Of a stretch of DNA of 64,000 nt, positions 17,767 to 27,647 are shown piece after piece. Position 1 is the first letter of the stretch. Every line of letters begins with the position of its first letter. Below the pieces are notes generated by a model. The model worked only from the letters and a program-made list of their open reading frames with translations. It searched no databases and was not told the DNA's origin. The stretch lies in contig NZ_LECZ01000023.1 of the NCBI RefSeq assembly GCF_001022965.1, positions 248,001 to 312,000 of the forward strand, written 5' to 3'. The position numbers and the translations under genes were made by a program. Source of the DNA: Enterobacter genomosp. O (GTDB lineage Bacteria > Pseudomonadota > Gammaproteobacteria > Enterobacterales > Enterobacteriaceae).

Positions 17767-18180
17767 ATGACATCCCGACGAGACTGGCAGTTGCAGCAGC
17801 TGGGCATTACCCAGTGGGCTTTGCGTCGCCCGACGGCGTTGCAGGGCGAAATCGCTATCTCCATCCCGGCGCACGTTCGCCTGGTGATGGTGGCGGAAGA
17901 ACTGCCTGCCCTGAATGAACCCCTGATCGGTGATGTCCTTCGCAGCCTGAAGCTGACGGCCGACCAGGTGTTACAGTTGACGCCAGAACGGGTCGCTATG
18001 CTTCCTCCCGATAGTCGCTGTAATAGCTGGCGTATCGGAGAGACGAATGAGATCCCCCTTCAGGGGAGCCAGCTCTGCACGCCAGCGCTGGACGAACTGA
18101 AAGCCAACCCAAAAGCGCGAAGCGCGCTATGGCAACAAATCTGCGAATATGAACACGATTTCTTCCCTCACGACGCCTGA
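17767..18180 (+). CDS. holD: HolD, DNA polymerase III psi subunit
   Basis: 137 residues, the E. coli size. Psi links the clamp-loader complex (DnaX) to chi (HolC) and so to SSB. The N-terminal RRDWQLQQLGITQWALRRP is the DnaX-contact and family signature; the rest is a compact alpha/beta fold. GACAGGAG precedes the ATG. It overlaps rimI by 32 bp, so the two are co-translated, as in E. coli. Confidence 0.95.
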   Translation: MTSRRDWQLQQLGITQWALRRPTALQGEIAISIPAHVRLVMVAEELPALNEPLIGDVLRSLKLTADQVLQLTPERVAMLPPDSRCNSWRIGETNEIPLQGSQLCTPALDELKANPKARSALWQQICEYEHDFFPHDA

Positions 18181-18592
18181 CCTGACCACAGCGTTCGCGA
18201 TTGAAACACGCGCCCACGCGTTTCCGTGGAGCGAAAAGACCTTCGCCAGCAATCAGGGCGAACGGTATCTGAACTATCGCCTGGACGTTGACGGCACCAT
18301 GGCCGCCTTCGCCATTACGCAGGTTGTTCTTGATGAAGCGACGCTATTTAATATCGCGGTTGATCCCGCGTTTCAGCGCCGCGGGCTGGGAAGAGAACTG
18401 CTTGAGCACCTCATCCGTGAGCTCGAAACCCGTGACGTTTTCACCCTGTGGCTGGAAGTGCGCGCATCGAATGCCGCCGCCATCGCGCTCTATGAAAGCT
18501 TAGGCTTTAACGAGGCGACAATCCGCCGTAACTACTACCCCACCGCAGAGGGACGTGAAGACGCCATCATAATGGCTCTGCCGATTGGATAA
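18149..18592 (+). CDS. rimI: RimI, ribosomal protein bS18 N-acetyltransferase
   Basis: 147 residues (148 in E. coli). A GNAT-fold enzyme that acetylates the N-terminal alanine of ribosomal protein S18. The acetyl-CoA loop is visible as [14 protein letters not shown] (Q/R-x2-G-x-G/A), with the preceding strand TLFNIAVDP and the family tail [19 protein letters not shown]. Starts inside the end of holD; the following yjjG begins 19 bp after its stop. Confidence 0.95.
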   Translation: MNTISSLTTPDLTTAFAIETRAHAFPWSEKTFASNQGERYLNYRLDVDGTMAAFAITQVVLDEATLFNIAVDPAFQRRGLGRELLEHLIRELETRDVFTLWLEVRASNAAAIALYESLGFNEATIRRNYYPTAEGREDAIIMALPIG

Positions 18593-18611
18593 CGAAAATA
18601 AGGTTGTAACG

Positions 18612-19289
18612 ATGAAATGGGACTGGATTTTCTTTGATGCCGACGAAACGCTGTTTACGTTCGATTCGTTCGGTGGTCTACAGCGGATGTTTCTCGATTA
18701 TAGCGTGACGTTCACCGCTGAGGATTTTCAGGACTATCAGGCGGTAAACAAACCGCTGTGGGTGGATTACCAGAACGGTGCCATCACCGCGTTACAGCTT
18801 CAGCACCAGCGCTTTGACGTCTGGGCGGAACGCTTAAAGGTCAGTCCGGGAACGCTGAACGAAGCCTTCCTGAACGCCATGGCTGACATCTGCGCGCCAC
18901 TGCCGGGCGCGGTTTCCCTGCTGAATGCGTTGAAAGGCAAGGTGAAACTGGGGATCATTACCAACGGTTTTACCGCCTTGCAGCAGATCCGCCTTGAGCG
19001 CACCGGCCTGCGCGATCATTTTGACGCGCTGGTGATCTCGGAAGAGGTCGGTGTGCCGAAACCGGATCCGCGTATTTTCGATTATGCGCTGGCGCAGGCC
19101 GGCAATCCTGACCGCGATCGCGTACTGATGGTGGGTGATACCGCAGAGTCAGATATTCTGGGTGGCATGAATTCCGGTCTGTCGACCGTCTGGCTTAATG
19201 CGCATGGCCGCGTAAAGCCTGAAGGCATCGAGCCGACCTGGACCGTGACGTCGTTGAACGAACTGGAGCAACTCCTGTGTAAACAATGA
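18612..19289 (+). CDS. yjjG: YjjG, HAD-family pyrimidine nucleotidase (dUMP phosphatase)
   Basis: 225 residues from the ATG at 18612, identical in length and opening ([15 protein letters not shown]) to E. coli; an ATG at 18585 overlapping rimI is less likely. HAD motif I is Asp9-x-Asp11; motif II is ITNGF and motif IV is [15 protein letters not shown]. It removes phosphate from dUMP, dTMP and non-canonical pyrimidine nucleotides and is considered a house-cleaning enzyme. Part of the holD-rimI-yjjG run. Confidence 0.94.
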   Translation: MKWDWIFFDADETLFTFDSFGGLQRMFLDYSVTFTAEDFQDYQAVNKPLWVDYQNGAITALQLQHQRFDVWAERLKVSPGTLNEAFLNAMADICAPLPGAVSLLNALKGKVKLGIITNGFTALQQIRLERTGLRDHFDALVISEEVGVPKPDPRIFDYALAQAGNPDRDRVLMVGDTAESDILGGMNSGLSTVWLNAHGRVKPEGIEPTWTVTSLNELEQLLCKQ

Positions 19290-19380
19290 TTGCCTGCCCC
19301 CCATTGATGGGTAAAATAGCCGCAAATTCGTATTCCATGATGCGTGGCGTGCTGCCGCGCTTATAAAAGAAGATTCAATT

Positions 19381-20970
19381 ATGACGTTGTCTCCTTATCT
19401 GCAAGAGGTGGCCAAGCGCCGCACTTTTGCCATTATCTCGCACCCGGATGCCGGTAAAACGACCATCACCGAGAAGGTGTTACTGTTCGGACAGGCGATC
19501 CAGACTGCGGGTACCGTTAAAGGCCGTGGTTCCAGCCAGCATGCAAAATCTGACTGGATGGAGATGGAAAAGCAGCGTGGTATTTCGATTACCACCTCCG
19601 TGATGCAGTTCCCGTATCACGACTGCCTGGTGAACCTGCTGGACACCCCGGGCCACGAAGACTTCTCCGAAGATACCTACCGTACCCTGACGGCGGTGGA
19701 CTGCTGTCTGATGGTGATCGACGCCGCAAAAGGTGTAGAAGACCGTACCCGTAAGCTGATGGAAGTCACCCGTCTGCGCGATACGCCGATCCTCACCTTC
19801 ATGAACAAACTCGACCGTGACATCCGCGATCCGATGGAGCTGATGGATGAAGTGGAAAACGAGCTGAAGATCGCCTGTGCGCCAATCACCTGGCCAATTG
19901 GCTGCGGTAAGCTGTTCAAAGGGGTTTATCACCTCTATAAAGACGAAACTTACCTGTATCAGACCGGTAAAGGCCACACCATTCAGGAAGTGCGCATCGT
20001 GAAAGGTCTGGACAACCCGGATCTGGACGCGGCGGTTGGTGAAGAGCTGGCCGCGCAGCTGCGCGACGAGCTGGAGCTGGTGAAGGGCGCGTCTCACGAA
20101 TTCGACAAAGAGCTGTTCCTGAGCGGTGAAATTACCCCGGTCTTCTTCGGTACCGCATTAGGTAACTTTGGCGTGGACCATATGCTCGACGGTCTGGTGG
20201 AGTGGGCGCCGCGTCCAATGCCGCGTAAAACCGACACCCGTGAAGTGGAAGCAAAAGAAGAGAAATTCACCGGCTTCGTCTTCAAAATTCAGGCCAACAT
20301 GGACCCGAAACACCGCGACCGCGTGGCCTTTATGCGCGTGGTGTCCGGTAAATATGAAAAGGGCATGAAGCTGCGCCAGGTGCGTATCGGTAAAGATGTG
20401 GTGATCTCCGACGCGCTGACCTTTATGGCGGGCGACCGTTCGCACGTTGAAGAGGCGTACCCGGGCGACATCATCGGTCTGCACAACCATGGCACCATCC
20501 AGATTGGCGATACCTTCACCCAGGGCGAAATGATGAAGTTCACCGGTATTCCGAACTTCGCGCCGGAACTGTTCCGCCGTATTCGCCTGCGCGATCCGCT
20601 TAAGCAGAAACAGCTGCTGAAAGGCCTGGTTCAGCTCTCCGAAGAGGGTGCGGTGCAGGTATTCCGCCCAATCGCGAACAACGACCTTATCGTGGGCGCG
20701 GTCGGTGTGCTGCAGTTCGACGTGGTCGTCGCGCGTCTGAAGAGCGAGTACAACGTGGAAGCGATTTACGAATCGGTGAACGTTGCGACCGCGCGCTGGG
20801 TTGAGTGTTCTGACGTGAAGAAATTCGAAGAATTTAAGCGTAAGAATGAAATTCAGCTGGCGCTGGATGGCGGCGATAACCTGACCTATATCGCGCCAAC
20901 CATGGTAAACCTCAACCTGACGCAGGAACGTTATCCTGACGTCCAGTTCCGCAAAACGCGCGAGCATTAA
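19381..20970 (+). CDS. prfC: PrfC, peptide chain release factor 3
   Basis: 529 residues, as in E. coli. RF3 is a translational GTPase that recycles RF1/RF2 from the ribosome after termination. G1 is SHPDAGKT at residues 20-27, G3 is [15 protein letters not shown]4 is NKLDRD. Domains II and III follow ([32 protein letters not shown]). Codon use is strongly biased, as expected for a translation factor. Own promoter in the 91 bp after yjjG. Confidence 0.97.
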   Translation: MTLSPYLQEVAKRRTFAIISHPDAGKTTITEKVLLFGQAIQTAGTVKGRGSSQHAKSDWMEMEKQRGISITTSVMQFPYHDCLVNLLDTPGHEDFSEDTYRTLTAVDCCLMVIDAAKGVEDRTRKLMEVTRLRDTPILTFMNKLDRDIRDPMELMDEVENELKIACAPITWPIGCGKLFKGVYHLYKDETYLYQTGKGHTIQEVRIVKGLDNPDLDAAVGEELAAQLRDELELVKGASHEFDKELFLSGEITPVFFGTALGNFGVDHMLDGLVEWAPRPMPRKTDTREVEAKEEKFTGFVFKIQANMDPKHRDRVAFMRVVSGKYEKGMKLRQVRIGKDVVISDALTFMAGDRSHVEEAYPGDIIGLHNHGTIQIGDTFTQGEMMKFTGIPNFAPELFRRIRLRDPLKQKQLLKGLVQLSEEGAVQVFRPIANNDLIVGAVGVLQFDVVVARLKSEYNVEAIYESVNVATARWVECSDVKKFEEFKRKNEIQLALDGGDNLTYIAPTMVNLNLTQERYPDVQFRKTREH

Positions 20971-21269
20971 TCCCCGCTCAGAGCACGGCGCCCGCCGTGC
21001 TCTTCTTTAATTCCTGTCTTATTAATCCCTTGCGGAATGTTCTTAATTCACTGCATTTTCGCGCTTTTTGCTCGTTTTTTACCCGAATCCGAAAGCGGCT
21101 CTGTGAGAGTGATCTATATTTAACTCAGTGTTTAGCACCGGGCGTGGATAAATTAACTGTTCAATGCATGACTTTAGGTTATCCATTTTGCCCGTGTGTT
21201 TATTCGCAATATATATAACTACTAAGGAAGTATGTAGCCCGAATAACGGGTCAACACAGGAATAGATCG
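20971..21269 (+). other. prfC-osmY intergenic region
   Basis: 299 bp. It starts with the prfC terminator and then holds the osmY promoter region. CTATATT at 21114-21120 resembles the sigma-S -10 element and would give a leader of about 145 nt before osmY. The osmY ribosome site is weak. No gene is seen. Confidence 0.45.
20981..21007 (+). terminator. prfC terminator
   Basis: 10-bp complementary arms GAGCACGGCG and CGCCGTGCTC followed by TTCTTT, 10 bp after the prfC stop. Confidence 0.85.
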
Positions 21270-21887
21270 ATGAATATGACAAGACTGAAGATTTCTAAAA
21301 CTCTGCTGGCTGTAACTCTGGGTAGCGTTCTGGTGAGCGGCTCCGCTCTGGCGGAAAGCAGCACCATGGATAAAGCACAGTCCACGGCCGATACCGCAGG
21401 TCAAAAAATCGATAGCTCTATGAATAAAGTCGGCAACTTTATGGATGACAGTTCAATCACAGCAAAAGTGAAAGCCGCACTGGTGGATGATGAAGCCATC
21501 AAGAGCACCGACATTTCCGTTAAGACCGACAAGAAGGTCGTCACGCTGAGCGGCTTTGTTGAAAGCCAGGCTCAGGCCGAACAGGCAGTGAAAGTGGCGA
21601 AGGGTGTCGAAGGTGTCGCATCCGTAAGCGATAAACTGCACGTACGTGACGGTAAAAACGCGTCGGTGAAAGGTTATGCCGGTGATGCCGCTACGACCAG
21701 CGAAATCAAAGCTAAACTTTTAGCGGATGACATCGTGCCGTCCCGTAAGGTGAAAGTGGAAACCACCGACGGTGTGGTTCAGCTTTCCGGTACGGTAGAT
21801 TCCCAGGCGCAAAGTGAACGTGCCGAGTCAATTGCGAAAGCCATTGATGGTGTGAAAAGCGTTAAAAACGATCTGAAAACGAAGTAA
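21270..21887 (+). CDS. osmY: OsmY, osmotically induced periplasmic protein (two BON domains)
   Basis: 205 residues (201 in E. coli). A signal peptide ([21 protein letters not shown]) directs it to the periplasm. Two BON domains follow, about residues 55-122 and 133-203, each with the S-D-I/V-x-V-K-T-x2-G-x-V-x-L-S-G pattern. OsmY is a sigma-S and hyperosmolarity-induced periplasmic chaperone that helps outer-membrane and autotransporter proteins; BON domains are thought to bind phospholipid. The region just after the signal peptide ([16 protein letters not shown]) differs from E. coli. First of three stress-related genes with ytjA. Confidence 0.95.
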   Translation: MNMTRLKISKTLLAVTLGSVLVSGSALAESSTMDKAQSTADTAGQKIDSSMNKVGNFMDDSSITAKVKAALVDDEAIKSTDISVKTDKKVVTLSGFVESQAQAEQAVKVAKGVEGVASVSDKLHVRDGKNASVKGYAGDAATTSEIKAKLLADDIVPSRKVKVETTDGVVQLSGTVDSQAQSERAESIAKAIDGVKSVKNDLKTK

Positions 21888-21899
21888 ATCTGGACCATT

Positions 21900-21926
21900 C
21901 GCCCGTCAGGCTGAGGCCTGCGGGCG
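21900..21926 (+). terminator. Hairpin after osmY
   Basis: CGCCCG and CGGGCG arms with an inner CAGG/CCTG stem, 13 bp after the osmY stop. No T-run, so an mRNA-stabilising 3' hairpin is as likely as termination. Confidence 0.5.
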
Positions 21927-22014
21927 AAATAAGAACGACTCTGGAAAAACGCCGGTGAGTGACCTGAGCGCTCACGTTTAGCGGCCGACATTAACTATGG
22001 TAAAGGAGAAGCTT

Positions 22015-22176
22015 ATGTTTCGTTGGGGCATTATATTTCTGGTTATCGCGTTAATTGCCGCCGCATTGGGCTTTGGTGGACTGGCAGGTACAGCGGCATG
22101 GGCAGCTAAAATTGTCTTCGTTGTGGGTATTATTCTGTTCCTGGTCAGCCTGTTTACGGGACGTAGACGTCCGTAG
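22015..22176 (+). CDS. ytjA: YtjA, UPF0391/DUF1328 small membrane protein
   Basis: 53 residues starting [22 protein letters not shown], preceded by AAAGGAG at ideal spacing. Two transmembrane helices joined by a glycine/alanine turn ([11 protein letters not shown]) and a basic end (TGRRRP). The DUF1328 family is widespread and usually stress-induced; its function is unknown. E. coli ytjA is at the same place after osmY. A strong terminator follows. Confidence 0.92.
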   Translation: MFRWGIIFLVIALIAAALGFGGLAGTAAWAAKIVFVVGIILFLVSLFTGRRRP

Positions 22177-22197
22177 CAAACGCAATATTCCTTCAAC

Positions 22198-22231
22198 AAA
22201 AAAAAGCCAGTCACTGCGACTGGCTTTTTCT
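22198..22231 (+). terminator. ytjA terminator
   Basis: AAAAAGCCAGTC, short loop, GACTGGCTTTTT, 22 bp after ytjA. Symmetric A and T runs. Confidence 0.92.
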
Positions 22232-22296
22232 TATTTGCGTTGCAGGCCGGGTGCGTTACTGTGGTGACAGAAAATAATCAAAACAGGAAAGCAGAG

Positions 22297-23349
22297 GTGG
22301 GGCAACGAATTCCCGTTACGCTCGGCAATATTGCGCCGCTGACGTTAAAACCGTTTCGCGCAGGTCAACTCGCGCTGGTGTGCGAGGGCGGTGGACAGCG
22401 CGGCATTTTCACCGCAGGCGTGCTGGATGAATTTATGCGCGCTCAATTTAACCCTTTTGACCTGTACTTCGGCACGTCTGCCGGGGCGCAGAACCTCTCT
22501 GCCTATGTCTGCAACCAGCCCGGCTACGCGCGAAAGGTCATTATGCGCTACACCACGGCGAAAGAGTTTTTTAACCCGGTGCGCTTTGTGCGCGGCGGCA
22601 ACCTGATCGATCTCGACTGGCTGCTGGAAGCAACCTCCAGCCAGATGCCGCTGGCCATGGACTCCGCCGCACGCCTGTTTGATAGCGGTAAAGAATTCTG
22701 GATGTGCGCCAGCCGGGGCGATGATTATTCGCCGGGCTATTTTTCTCCGCAGAAGGAGAACTGGCTGGATATCATCCGCGCCTCCAGCGCGATCCCCGGT
22801 TTCTATCGTACCGGTGCGCTGCTGGACGGCATTAGCTATCTTGACGGCGGCATCAGTGACGCGGTACCGGTGCAGGAAGCCGCCCGGCGTGGCGCGAAAA
22901 CCATTGTGGTGATCCGTACCGTACCGTCGCAAATGTATTATACCCCGCAGTGGTTTAAGCGGATGGAGCGCTGGCTGGGCGACAGCAGCCTGCAGCCGCT
23001 GGTCAACATCGCGAAGCAGCATGAAACCACCTACGGCGCGATGCAGCGCTTCATTGAAAAACCGCCGGGTAAGCTGCGTATTTTTGAAATCTATCCGCCT
23101 AAGCCGCTGCTGAGCATGGCGCTGGGCAGTCGCGTTCCCGCGCTGCGCATGGATTACAAAACGGGGCGGCTGTGCGGGCGCTATTTCCTGGCGACGGTAG
23201 GAAAAATGCTGGCGGAACAACCGCCGCTTCATCGGCATAAACGTATTATTACGCCGCCTGCGATTGTCGCCAACGACGCCCTGACGATGCCGCTGGTGAA
23301 CATCCCGCAGGCGAACGACGCTTTATTAGATAATGAGGATCTGGCGTGA
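22297..23349 (+). CDS. yjjU: YjjU, patatin-like phospholipase
   Basis: 350 residues from the GTG at 22297, which follows AGGA and aligns with the E. coli start (MGQRIPVT); earlier in-frame starts overlap the ytjA terminator zone. Patatin fold: oxyanion loop EGGGQRGIF (from residue 30), nucleophile GTSAG, and the catalytic aspartate in YLDGGISDAVPV. It is expected to be a serine lipid acyl-hydrolase; its physiological substrate is not established. Ends in a GTGA overlap with yjjV. Confidence 0.93.
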   Translation: MGQRIPVTLGNIAPLTLKPFRAGQLALVCEGGGQRGIFTAGVLDEFMRAQFNPFDLYFGTSAGAQNLSAYVCNQPGYARKVIMRYTTAKEFFNPVRFVRGGNLIDLDWLLEATSSQMPLAMDSAARLFDSGKEFWMCASRGDDYSPGYFSPQKENWLDIIRASSAIPGFYRTGALLDGISYLDGGISDAVPVQEAARRGAKTIVVIRTVPSQMYYTPQWFKRMERWLGDSSLQPLVNIAKQHETTYGAMQRFIEKPPGKLRIFEIYPPKPLLSMALGSRVPALRMDYKTGRLCGRYFLATVGKMLAEQPPLHRHKRIITPPAIVANDALTMPLVNIPQANDALLDNEDLA

Positions 23350-24128
23350 CGCACCGCTTTGTCGATACCCACTGCCACTTTGATTTCCCGCCGTTTACGG
23401 GGGATGAAGAGCAAAGCGTTGCGAAAGCGGCTGAAGCAGGCGTTCAGGCCATCATTGTACCGTCAGTTGAAGCGGCCTATTTTTCCCGCGTGCTGGCGCT
23501 TTCCACCCGGCACCCCGCGCTCTATGCCGCGCTTGGCCTGCATCCGATCGTGATTGAGCGGCATCGGGATGAGCATATTGAGAGGCTCGATGAAGTACTG
23601 CAGACCGCCGGGGACAAGCTTGTTGCCATCGGTGAGATCGGCCTCGATCTTTACCGGGAGGATCCGCAGTTTGAGCGCCAGCAGGCGATCCTCGACGCGC
23701 AGCTCAGGCTGGCGAAGCGTCGCGATCTGCCGGTGATCCTCCATTCAAGACGCACGCACGATAAGCTGGCAATGCACCTGAAGCGCATCGATCTGCCGCG
23801 TAAAGGCGTCGTGCACGGTTTCTCCGGCAGCCTGCAGCAGGCACAGCGGTTTATCGAGCTGGGCTATAAAATCGGCGTCGGTGGAACCATCACCTACCCG
23901 CGAGCCAGCAAAACCCGGGACGTGATGGCGCAGCTCCCGCTGTCGGCGCTGCTGCTGGAAACCGACGCGCCGGATATGCCGCTGAACGGTTTTCAGGGGC
24001 AGCCGAATCGCCCGGAACAGGCGGCGCGCGTGTTTACCTCCCTGTGTGAGCTGCGAAAAGAGCCTGAAGAGGTGATTGCCGATGCGCTGCTGGAAAATAC
24101 GCGGTCGGTATTTGGCATCACGCTATAG
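23346..24128 (+). CDS. yjjV: YjjV, TatD-family metal-dependent hydrolase (DNase)
   Basis: 260 residues starting with a GTG that overlaps the yjjU stop (GTGA). TIM-barrel amidohydrolase-like fold. The metal ligands His9 and His11 are in DTHCHFDFP; further sites are GEIGLD, HSRRTHD, VVHGFSG and ETDAPDMPL. TatD proteins are 3'-5' DNases or RNases. Converges with yjjW, overlapping its end by 6 bp. Confidence 0.93.
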   Translation: MTHRFVDTHCHFDFPPFTGDEEQSVAKAAEAGVQAIIVPSVEAAYFSRVLALSTRHPALYAALGLHPIVIERHRDEHIERLDEVLQTAGDKLVAIGEIGLDLYREDPQFERQQAILDAQLRLAKRRDLPVILHSRRTHDKLAMHLKRIDLPRKGVVHGFSGSLQQAQRFIELGYKIGVGGTITYPRASKTRDVMAQLPLSALLLETDAPDMPLNGFQGQPNRPEQAARVFTSLCELRKEPEEVIADALLENTRSVFGITL

Positions 24129-24983
24129 GTAAAGCGCCGGACGAATCACCGCTATCTTCTGTTTTTCCAGCGCCCGCGCCAGCGGTTCAACGTCCTCTGG
24201 CGTGGCGCTGCGCCATGACGCCGCCTCACCGTAAACGCCGTGGGCATGAAACGCGTTGATGCGCACCGGCACATTTCCAAGCCCGTGGATAAACGTCGTC
24301 AGCGGCTTGAGGTGTTCCAGATAATCACACTGCTCCGGGATGACCAGCAGGCGGAGCTCCGTCAAACGGTGGCGATCTGCCAGCCAGCGGATGCTCTGCT
24401 TAATCTGCGGATTTTCGCGTCCGGTCAGGAAGCGGTGATGCTCATTCCCCCACGCTTTCAGATCCAGCATCGCGCCATCCACTACCGGCAGCAGCTTTTG
24501 CCAGCCGGTATCGCTTAACAGACCGTTGCTGTCGACCAGGCAGGTCAGATGACGCAGGGCGGGATCCGCTTTGATCGCGCTGAACAGGGCGATCAAAAAC
24601 GGCAGTTGGGTCGTGGCTTCACCGCCACTCACGGTGATGCCTTCAATAAATGGCGCGGCTTTGCGGATCTGCGAAAGGATCTCCTCCACGCTCAGGCGGT
24701 GTGCCATGGGCGTTGCCTGCTGCTGGCACAGGTGCAGACAGGTATCGCACTGCTGACAATGGCTCTCCTGCCACCAGACGCGCCCGGCCTGAAGGGTCAG
24801 CGCGTCGTGCGGGCAGCGGGGCACGCAGTCCCCGCAGTCGTTGCAGCGGCCGATAGTCCACGGGTTGTGGCAGGTTTTGCAGCGCAGGTTGCAGCCCTGC
24901 AGGAACAGGGCCAGGCGGCTGCCCGGCCCGTCCACGCAGGAAAAAGGAATGACCTGACTAACTAAAGCGCATCTGCTGTTCAT
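24123..24983 (-). CDS. yjjW: YjjW, glycyl-radical enzyme activase (radical SAM)
   Basis: 286 residues. The radical SAM cluster motif C-x3-C-x2-C is at Cys31, Cys35 and Cys38. An inserted ferredoxin-like domain with eight cysteines follows ([12 protein letters not shown] and [11 protein letters not shown]), as in PFL-type activases with two extra [4Fe-4S] clusters. The GGE-type SAM site is SGGEATTQ. It should generate the glycyl radical on YjjI, whose gene overlaps it by 26 bp upstream. Confidence 0.94.
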   Translation of the reverse strand: MNSRCALVSQVIPFSCVDGPGSRLALFLQGCNLRCKTCHNPWTIGRCNDCGDCVPRCPHDALTLQAGRVWWQESHCQQCDTCLHLCQQQATPMAHRLSVEEILSQIRKAAPFIEGITVSGGEATTQLPFLIALFSAIKADPALRHLTCLVDSNGLLSDTGWQKLLPVVDGAMLDLKAWGNEHHRFLTGRENPQIKQSIRWLADRHRLTELRLLVIPEQCDYLEHLKPLTTFIHGLGNVPVRINAFHAHGVYGEAASWRSATPEDVEPLARALEKQKIAVIRPALYL

Positions 24984-26505
24984 GGCTTATCACGCGCGGC
25001 TGACGTTCCAGGATACGGGTATTGCGTGCGGCCTCTTCACCCAGCCACGTGGTGTTGGTTCTCGAACCCGCTTCCCGGTATTTCTCCAGATCCGATAATC
25101 GCACCATATAGCCGGTCACGCGGACCAGATCGTTACCCGCTACGTTAGCCGTAAATTCCCGCATACCCGCTCTGAAGGCGCCGAGGCACAGCTGAACCAC
25201 CGCCTGCGGGTTGCGTTTTACCGTCTCATCCAGCGTCAATATATCGCTTATTCCTGAAGAGTAGTGTTTGTGGTGAGGAGCCACGGCCAGCAGGTGGCTT
25301 ATCGGATCCGGCTCGTCGCCGTAGGGCAGACGCGCGCCCGGCGTGGTGCCCGAATCAGAGCTGATCCCCGACTGCGCGTGCAGCAACGCGCGCTGCTTCC
25401 AGCCGTGCTTCACCGGCGTGTTTTCAACAAATGCCGCAAGCTGCTCGCTGATGCGATACCCCAGCGCGTTGGCCTGCTCATCTTTGCCGTAACGCCCTGT
25501 AATGCCTGCTTTTTCACAAAGAGTATTGACCGCTTCCGCCAGGCCGTACAGGCCAAACATCGGCACGAACCGATCGGCATCAATCAGCCCCTCTTTCACC
25601 AGGAAGCTATTCTCAAAGAAGCCGGACTGTTGATACAGAAAATCGCAGCGGGCGTCGATGATGGCAATTTGCTGCTGGCAGTAGTGCGGAAGCGTGCGGG
25701 TGAAGAAGTCTTCAGTGGAGGCGCTGTGTTCGGCAATGGCTTTGAGGTTAAGGCGCACCAAGGTGCTGCCACCGCCCGCCAGCGGCAGGGAGTTGTAACA
25801 GCTCACCACGCCATAACGTCCTTTTGTGAAAATTTTATCATTCACAGGACCATTAGAAATATGCGGTTTGCTGCTTTCACAGATGTTTTTGGCCACCTCA
25901 AGCAGCAAATCTTCCGGTGTGATTTCGGGATCGTAAATAAAAGTCAGATTCGGCGCGACCTGCTTCAGCTCTGCATCTGCACGCAGTATTGCCCGCGTGA
26001 TGGGCGTATCTTCTGGCCCAATGTTGGCGTGCATAAAGGCATCCGGCAGCGTACGGTCGAGATAGCGCCAGAAACGTTTTATTCGGCTATCGATTTCTTC
26101 TTGTGTTAGAATTCTAACATACGGTTGCAGTAGCGCATCGAGATGGCCGAGATAGACCGGCATCGATGTCACGGACGGAACATGATGGTACAGGATGGTT
26201 AACAGCGAGAGGGCGTCATCCAGATCTTTCGCCCCCTCCAGCTCCAGCCATTCTGAACCGTTAGCCAGAAATTTTGCGTAATCCGGCAGAACGTAACGGG
26301 GCTTGTAGGGCGCGTGGCCTTCGAACATGTCGCAGATAAACCCCTCGTCCAGCGCGGCACGGGCAGCCTCAGGAAGGGCCGGATAAGGCAGATTGTTTTC
26401 CGCTTCCAGCGCCAGAAAATGACGTTTTTGTTCCGGGGTTAACACCGGGCTTGTCACAATGTGCTGGCAGCGCTGCTGCAGGGCGTCGGGGCTGGCGTGG
26501 GGCAT
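24958..26505 (-). CDS. yjjI: YjjI family glycine radical enzyme
   Basis: 515 residues (516 in E. coli), much shorter than pyruvate formate-lyase (about 760). The glycyl radical site is RVTGY with Gly465 about 50 residues from the end. A candidate catalytic cysteine lies in [15 protein letters not shown] in the barrel interior. The substrate of YjjI enzymes is not established. Activation by the overlapping yjjW product is expected, and anaerobic expression is probable. Separated from deoC by a 262-bp divergent region. Confidence 0.92.
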   Translation of the reverse strand: MPHASPDALQQRCQHIVTSPVLTPEQKRHFLALEAENNLPYPALPEAARAALDEGFICDMFEGHAPYKPRYVLPDYAKFLANGSEWLELEGAKDLDDALSLLTILYHHVPSVTSMPVYLGHLDALLQPYVRILTQEEIDSRIKRFWRYLDRTLPDAFMHANIGPEDTPITRAILRADAELKQVAPNLTFIYDPEITPEDLLLEVAKNICESSKPHISNGPVNDKIFTKGRYGVVSCYNSLPLAGGGSTLVRLNLKAIAEHSASTEDFFTRTLPHYCQQQIAIIDARCDFLYQQSGFFENSFLVKEGLIDADRFVPMFGLYGLAEAVNTLCEKAGITGRYGKDEQANALGYRISEQLAAFVENTPVKHGWKQRALLHAQSGISSDSGTTPGARLPYGDEPDPISHLLAVAPHHKHYSSGISDILTLDETVKRNPQAVVQLCLGAFRAGMREFTANVAGNDLVRVTGYMVRLSDLEKYREAGSRTNTTWLGEEAARNTRILERQPRVISHEQQMRFS

Positions 26506-26599
26506 GTTCGCTTCCTTAATAGTTCTGCGGATGATGAACGGATTGTAGAAAGCCAGCCCGTCGGGGCTTTTGATCCCACAGGGGTAATCGCTGCTTTAG

Positions 26600-26767
26600 T
26601 CGGCGATTTGCGCCCTAAAGTTTGAAGAAGATCGCATTACAGTAATGCAAATTTGTACGCAGTTTTCATTAACTGTGATGAATGTCGAAGTGTGGATGCG
26701 GGTGGATGTTAGAATACTCACAGACCCGCAAGGTAAAATTTATACGGCACTGCCGTTGGAGAATGTT
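26600..26767 (+). promoter_or_regulatory. deo promoter/operator region (deoP2-like)
   Basis: A DeoR-type operator TGTTAGAATACTCACA at 26707-26722 overlaps the likely -10 (TAGAAT). Upstream, AACTGTGATGAATGTCGAAG and TTTGAAGAAGATCGCATTAC align with the two E. coli CRP sites that flank the CytR region of deoP2. Regulation by DeoR, CytR and CRP is therefore expected. Confidence 0.8.
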
Positions 26768-27547
26768 ATGACCGATTTAACTGCAAGCAGCCTGCGCGCG
26801 TTGAAACTGATGGACCTGACCACCCTGAACGATGACGACACCAATGAAAAAGTCATCGCCCTGTGCCATCAGGCGAAAACGCCCGTCGGTAACACCGCCG
26901 CCGTCTGTATCTACCCGCGCTTTATCCCGATTGCCCGCAAGACGCTGAACGAGCAGGGCACCCCGGACGTGCGCATTGCAACCGTGACTAACTTCCCGCA
27001 CGGCAATGACGATATCGAGATTGCGCTGGCAGAAACCCGCGCGGCGATTGCTTACGGTGCAGACGAAGTGGACGTGGTGTTCCCGTACCGCGCGCTGATC
27101 GCGGGCAACGAGCAGGTTGGTTTTGACCTGGTGAAAGCCTGTAAAGACGCCTGCGCGGCGGCAAACGTGCTGCTCAAAGTGATCATCGAAACCGGCGAGC
27201 TGAAAGAAGAGGCGCTGATTCGTAAAGCCTCTGAAATCTCCATCAAAGCCGGTGCCGATTTCATCAAAACCTCAACCGGTAAAGTGCCGGTGAACGCGAC
27301 CCTGGAAAGCGCGCGCATCATGATGGAAGTGATCCGCGATATGGGTGTGTCCAAAACCGTGGGCTTCAAACCGGCTGGCGGCGTGCGTACCGCTGAAGAC
27401 GCGCAGCAGTTCCTGGCGATTGCCGACGAGCTGTTTGGTGCCGACTGGGCCGATTCCCGTCACTACCGCTTCGGCGCGTCAAGCCTGCTGGCTAGCCTGC
27501 TGAAAGCGCTGGGTCACGGCGACGGTAAGAGCGCAAGCAGCTACTAA
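26768..27547 (+). CDS. deoC: DeoC, deoxyribose-phosphate aldolase
   Basis: 259 residues from the ATG at 26768 (GGAG upstream), exactly the E. coli length. It splits 2-deoxyribose-5-phosphate into glyceraldehyde-3-phosphate and acetaldehyde. The Schiff-base lysine is in [10 protein letters not shown] and the second active-site lysine in [11 protein letters not shown]. First gene of deoCABD. A REP element lies between it and deoA. Confidence 0.97.
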   Translation: MTDLTASSLRALKLMDLTTLNDDDTNEKVIALCHQAKTPVGNTAAVCIYPRFIPIARKTLNEQGTPDVRIATVTNFPHGNDDIEIALAETRAAIAYGADEVDVVFPYRALIAGNEQVGFDLVKACKDACAAANVLLKVIIETGELKEEALIRKASEISIKAGADFIKTSTGKVPVNATLESARIMMEVIRDMGVSKTVGFKPAGGVRTAEDAQQFLAIADELFGADWADSRHYRFGASSLLASLLKALGHGDGKSASSY

Positions 27548-27556
27548 GTTTGAATT

Positions 27557-27586
27557 GCCGGGTGGCGCTACGCTTACCCGGCCTAC
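27557..27586. repeat. REP element between deoC and deoA
   Basis: GCCGGGTGGCG and CGCTTACCCGGC halves form the typical REP palindrome, in the 100-bp spacer of the operon. It can stabilise the deoC mRNA segment. Confidence 0.85.
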
Positions 27587-27647
27587 AGGATCGTGGCCGG
27601 GTATATCGTACCCGCCATCATTCACCCGATTCCTCATGGGGGTTACC

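Noticed and set aside
22345-23238. 297-codon open frame antisense to yjjU
   Set aside because: His/Arg-rich translation without motifs; yjjU on the other strand is conserved with catalytic residues.
26645-26767. Longer deoC reading frame starting at 26645
   Set aside because: It would read through the promoter and DeoR operator; the ATG at 26768 has a ribosome site and matches the known N-terminus.
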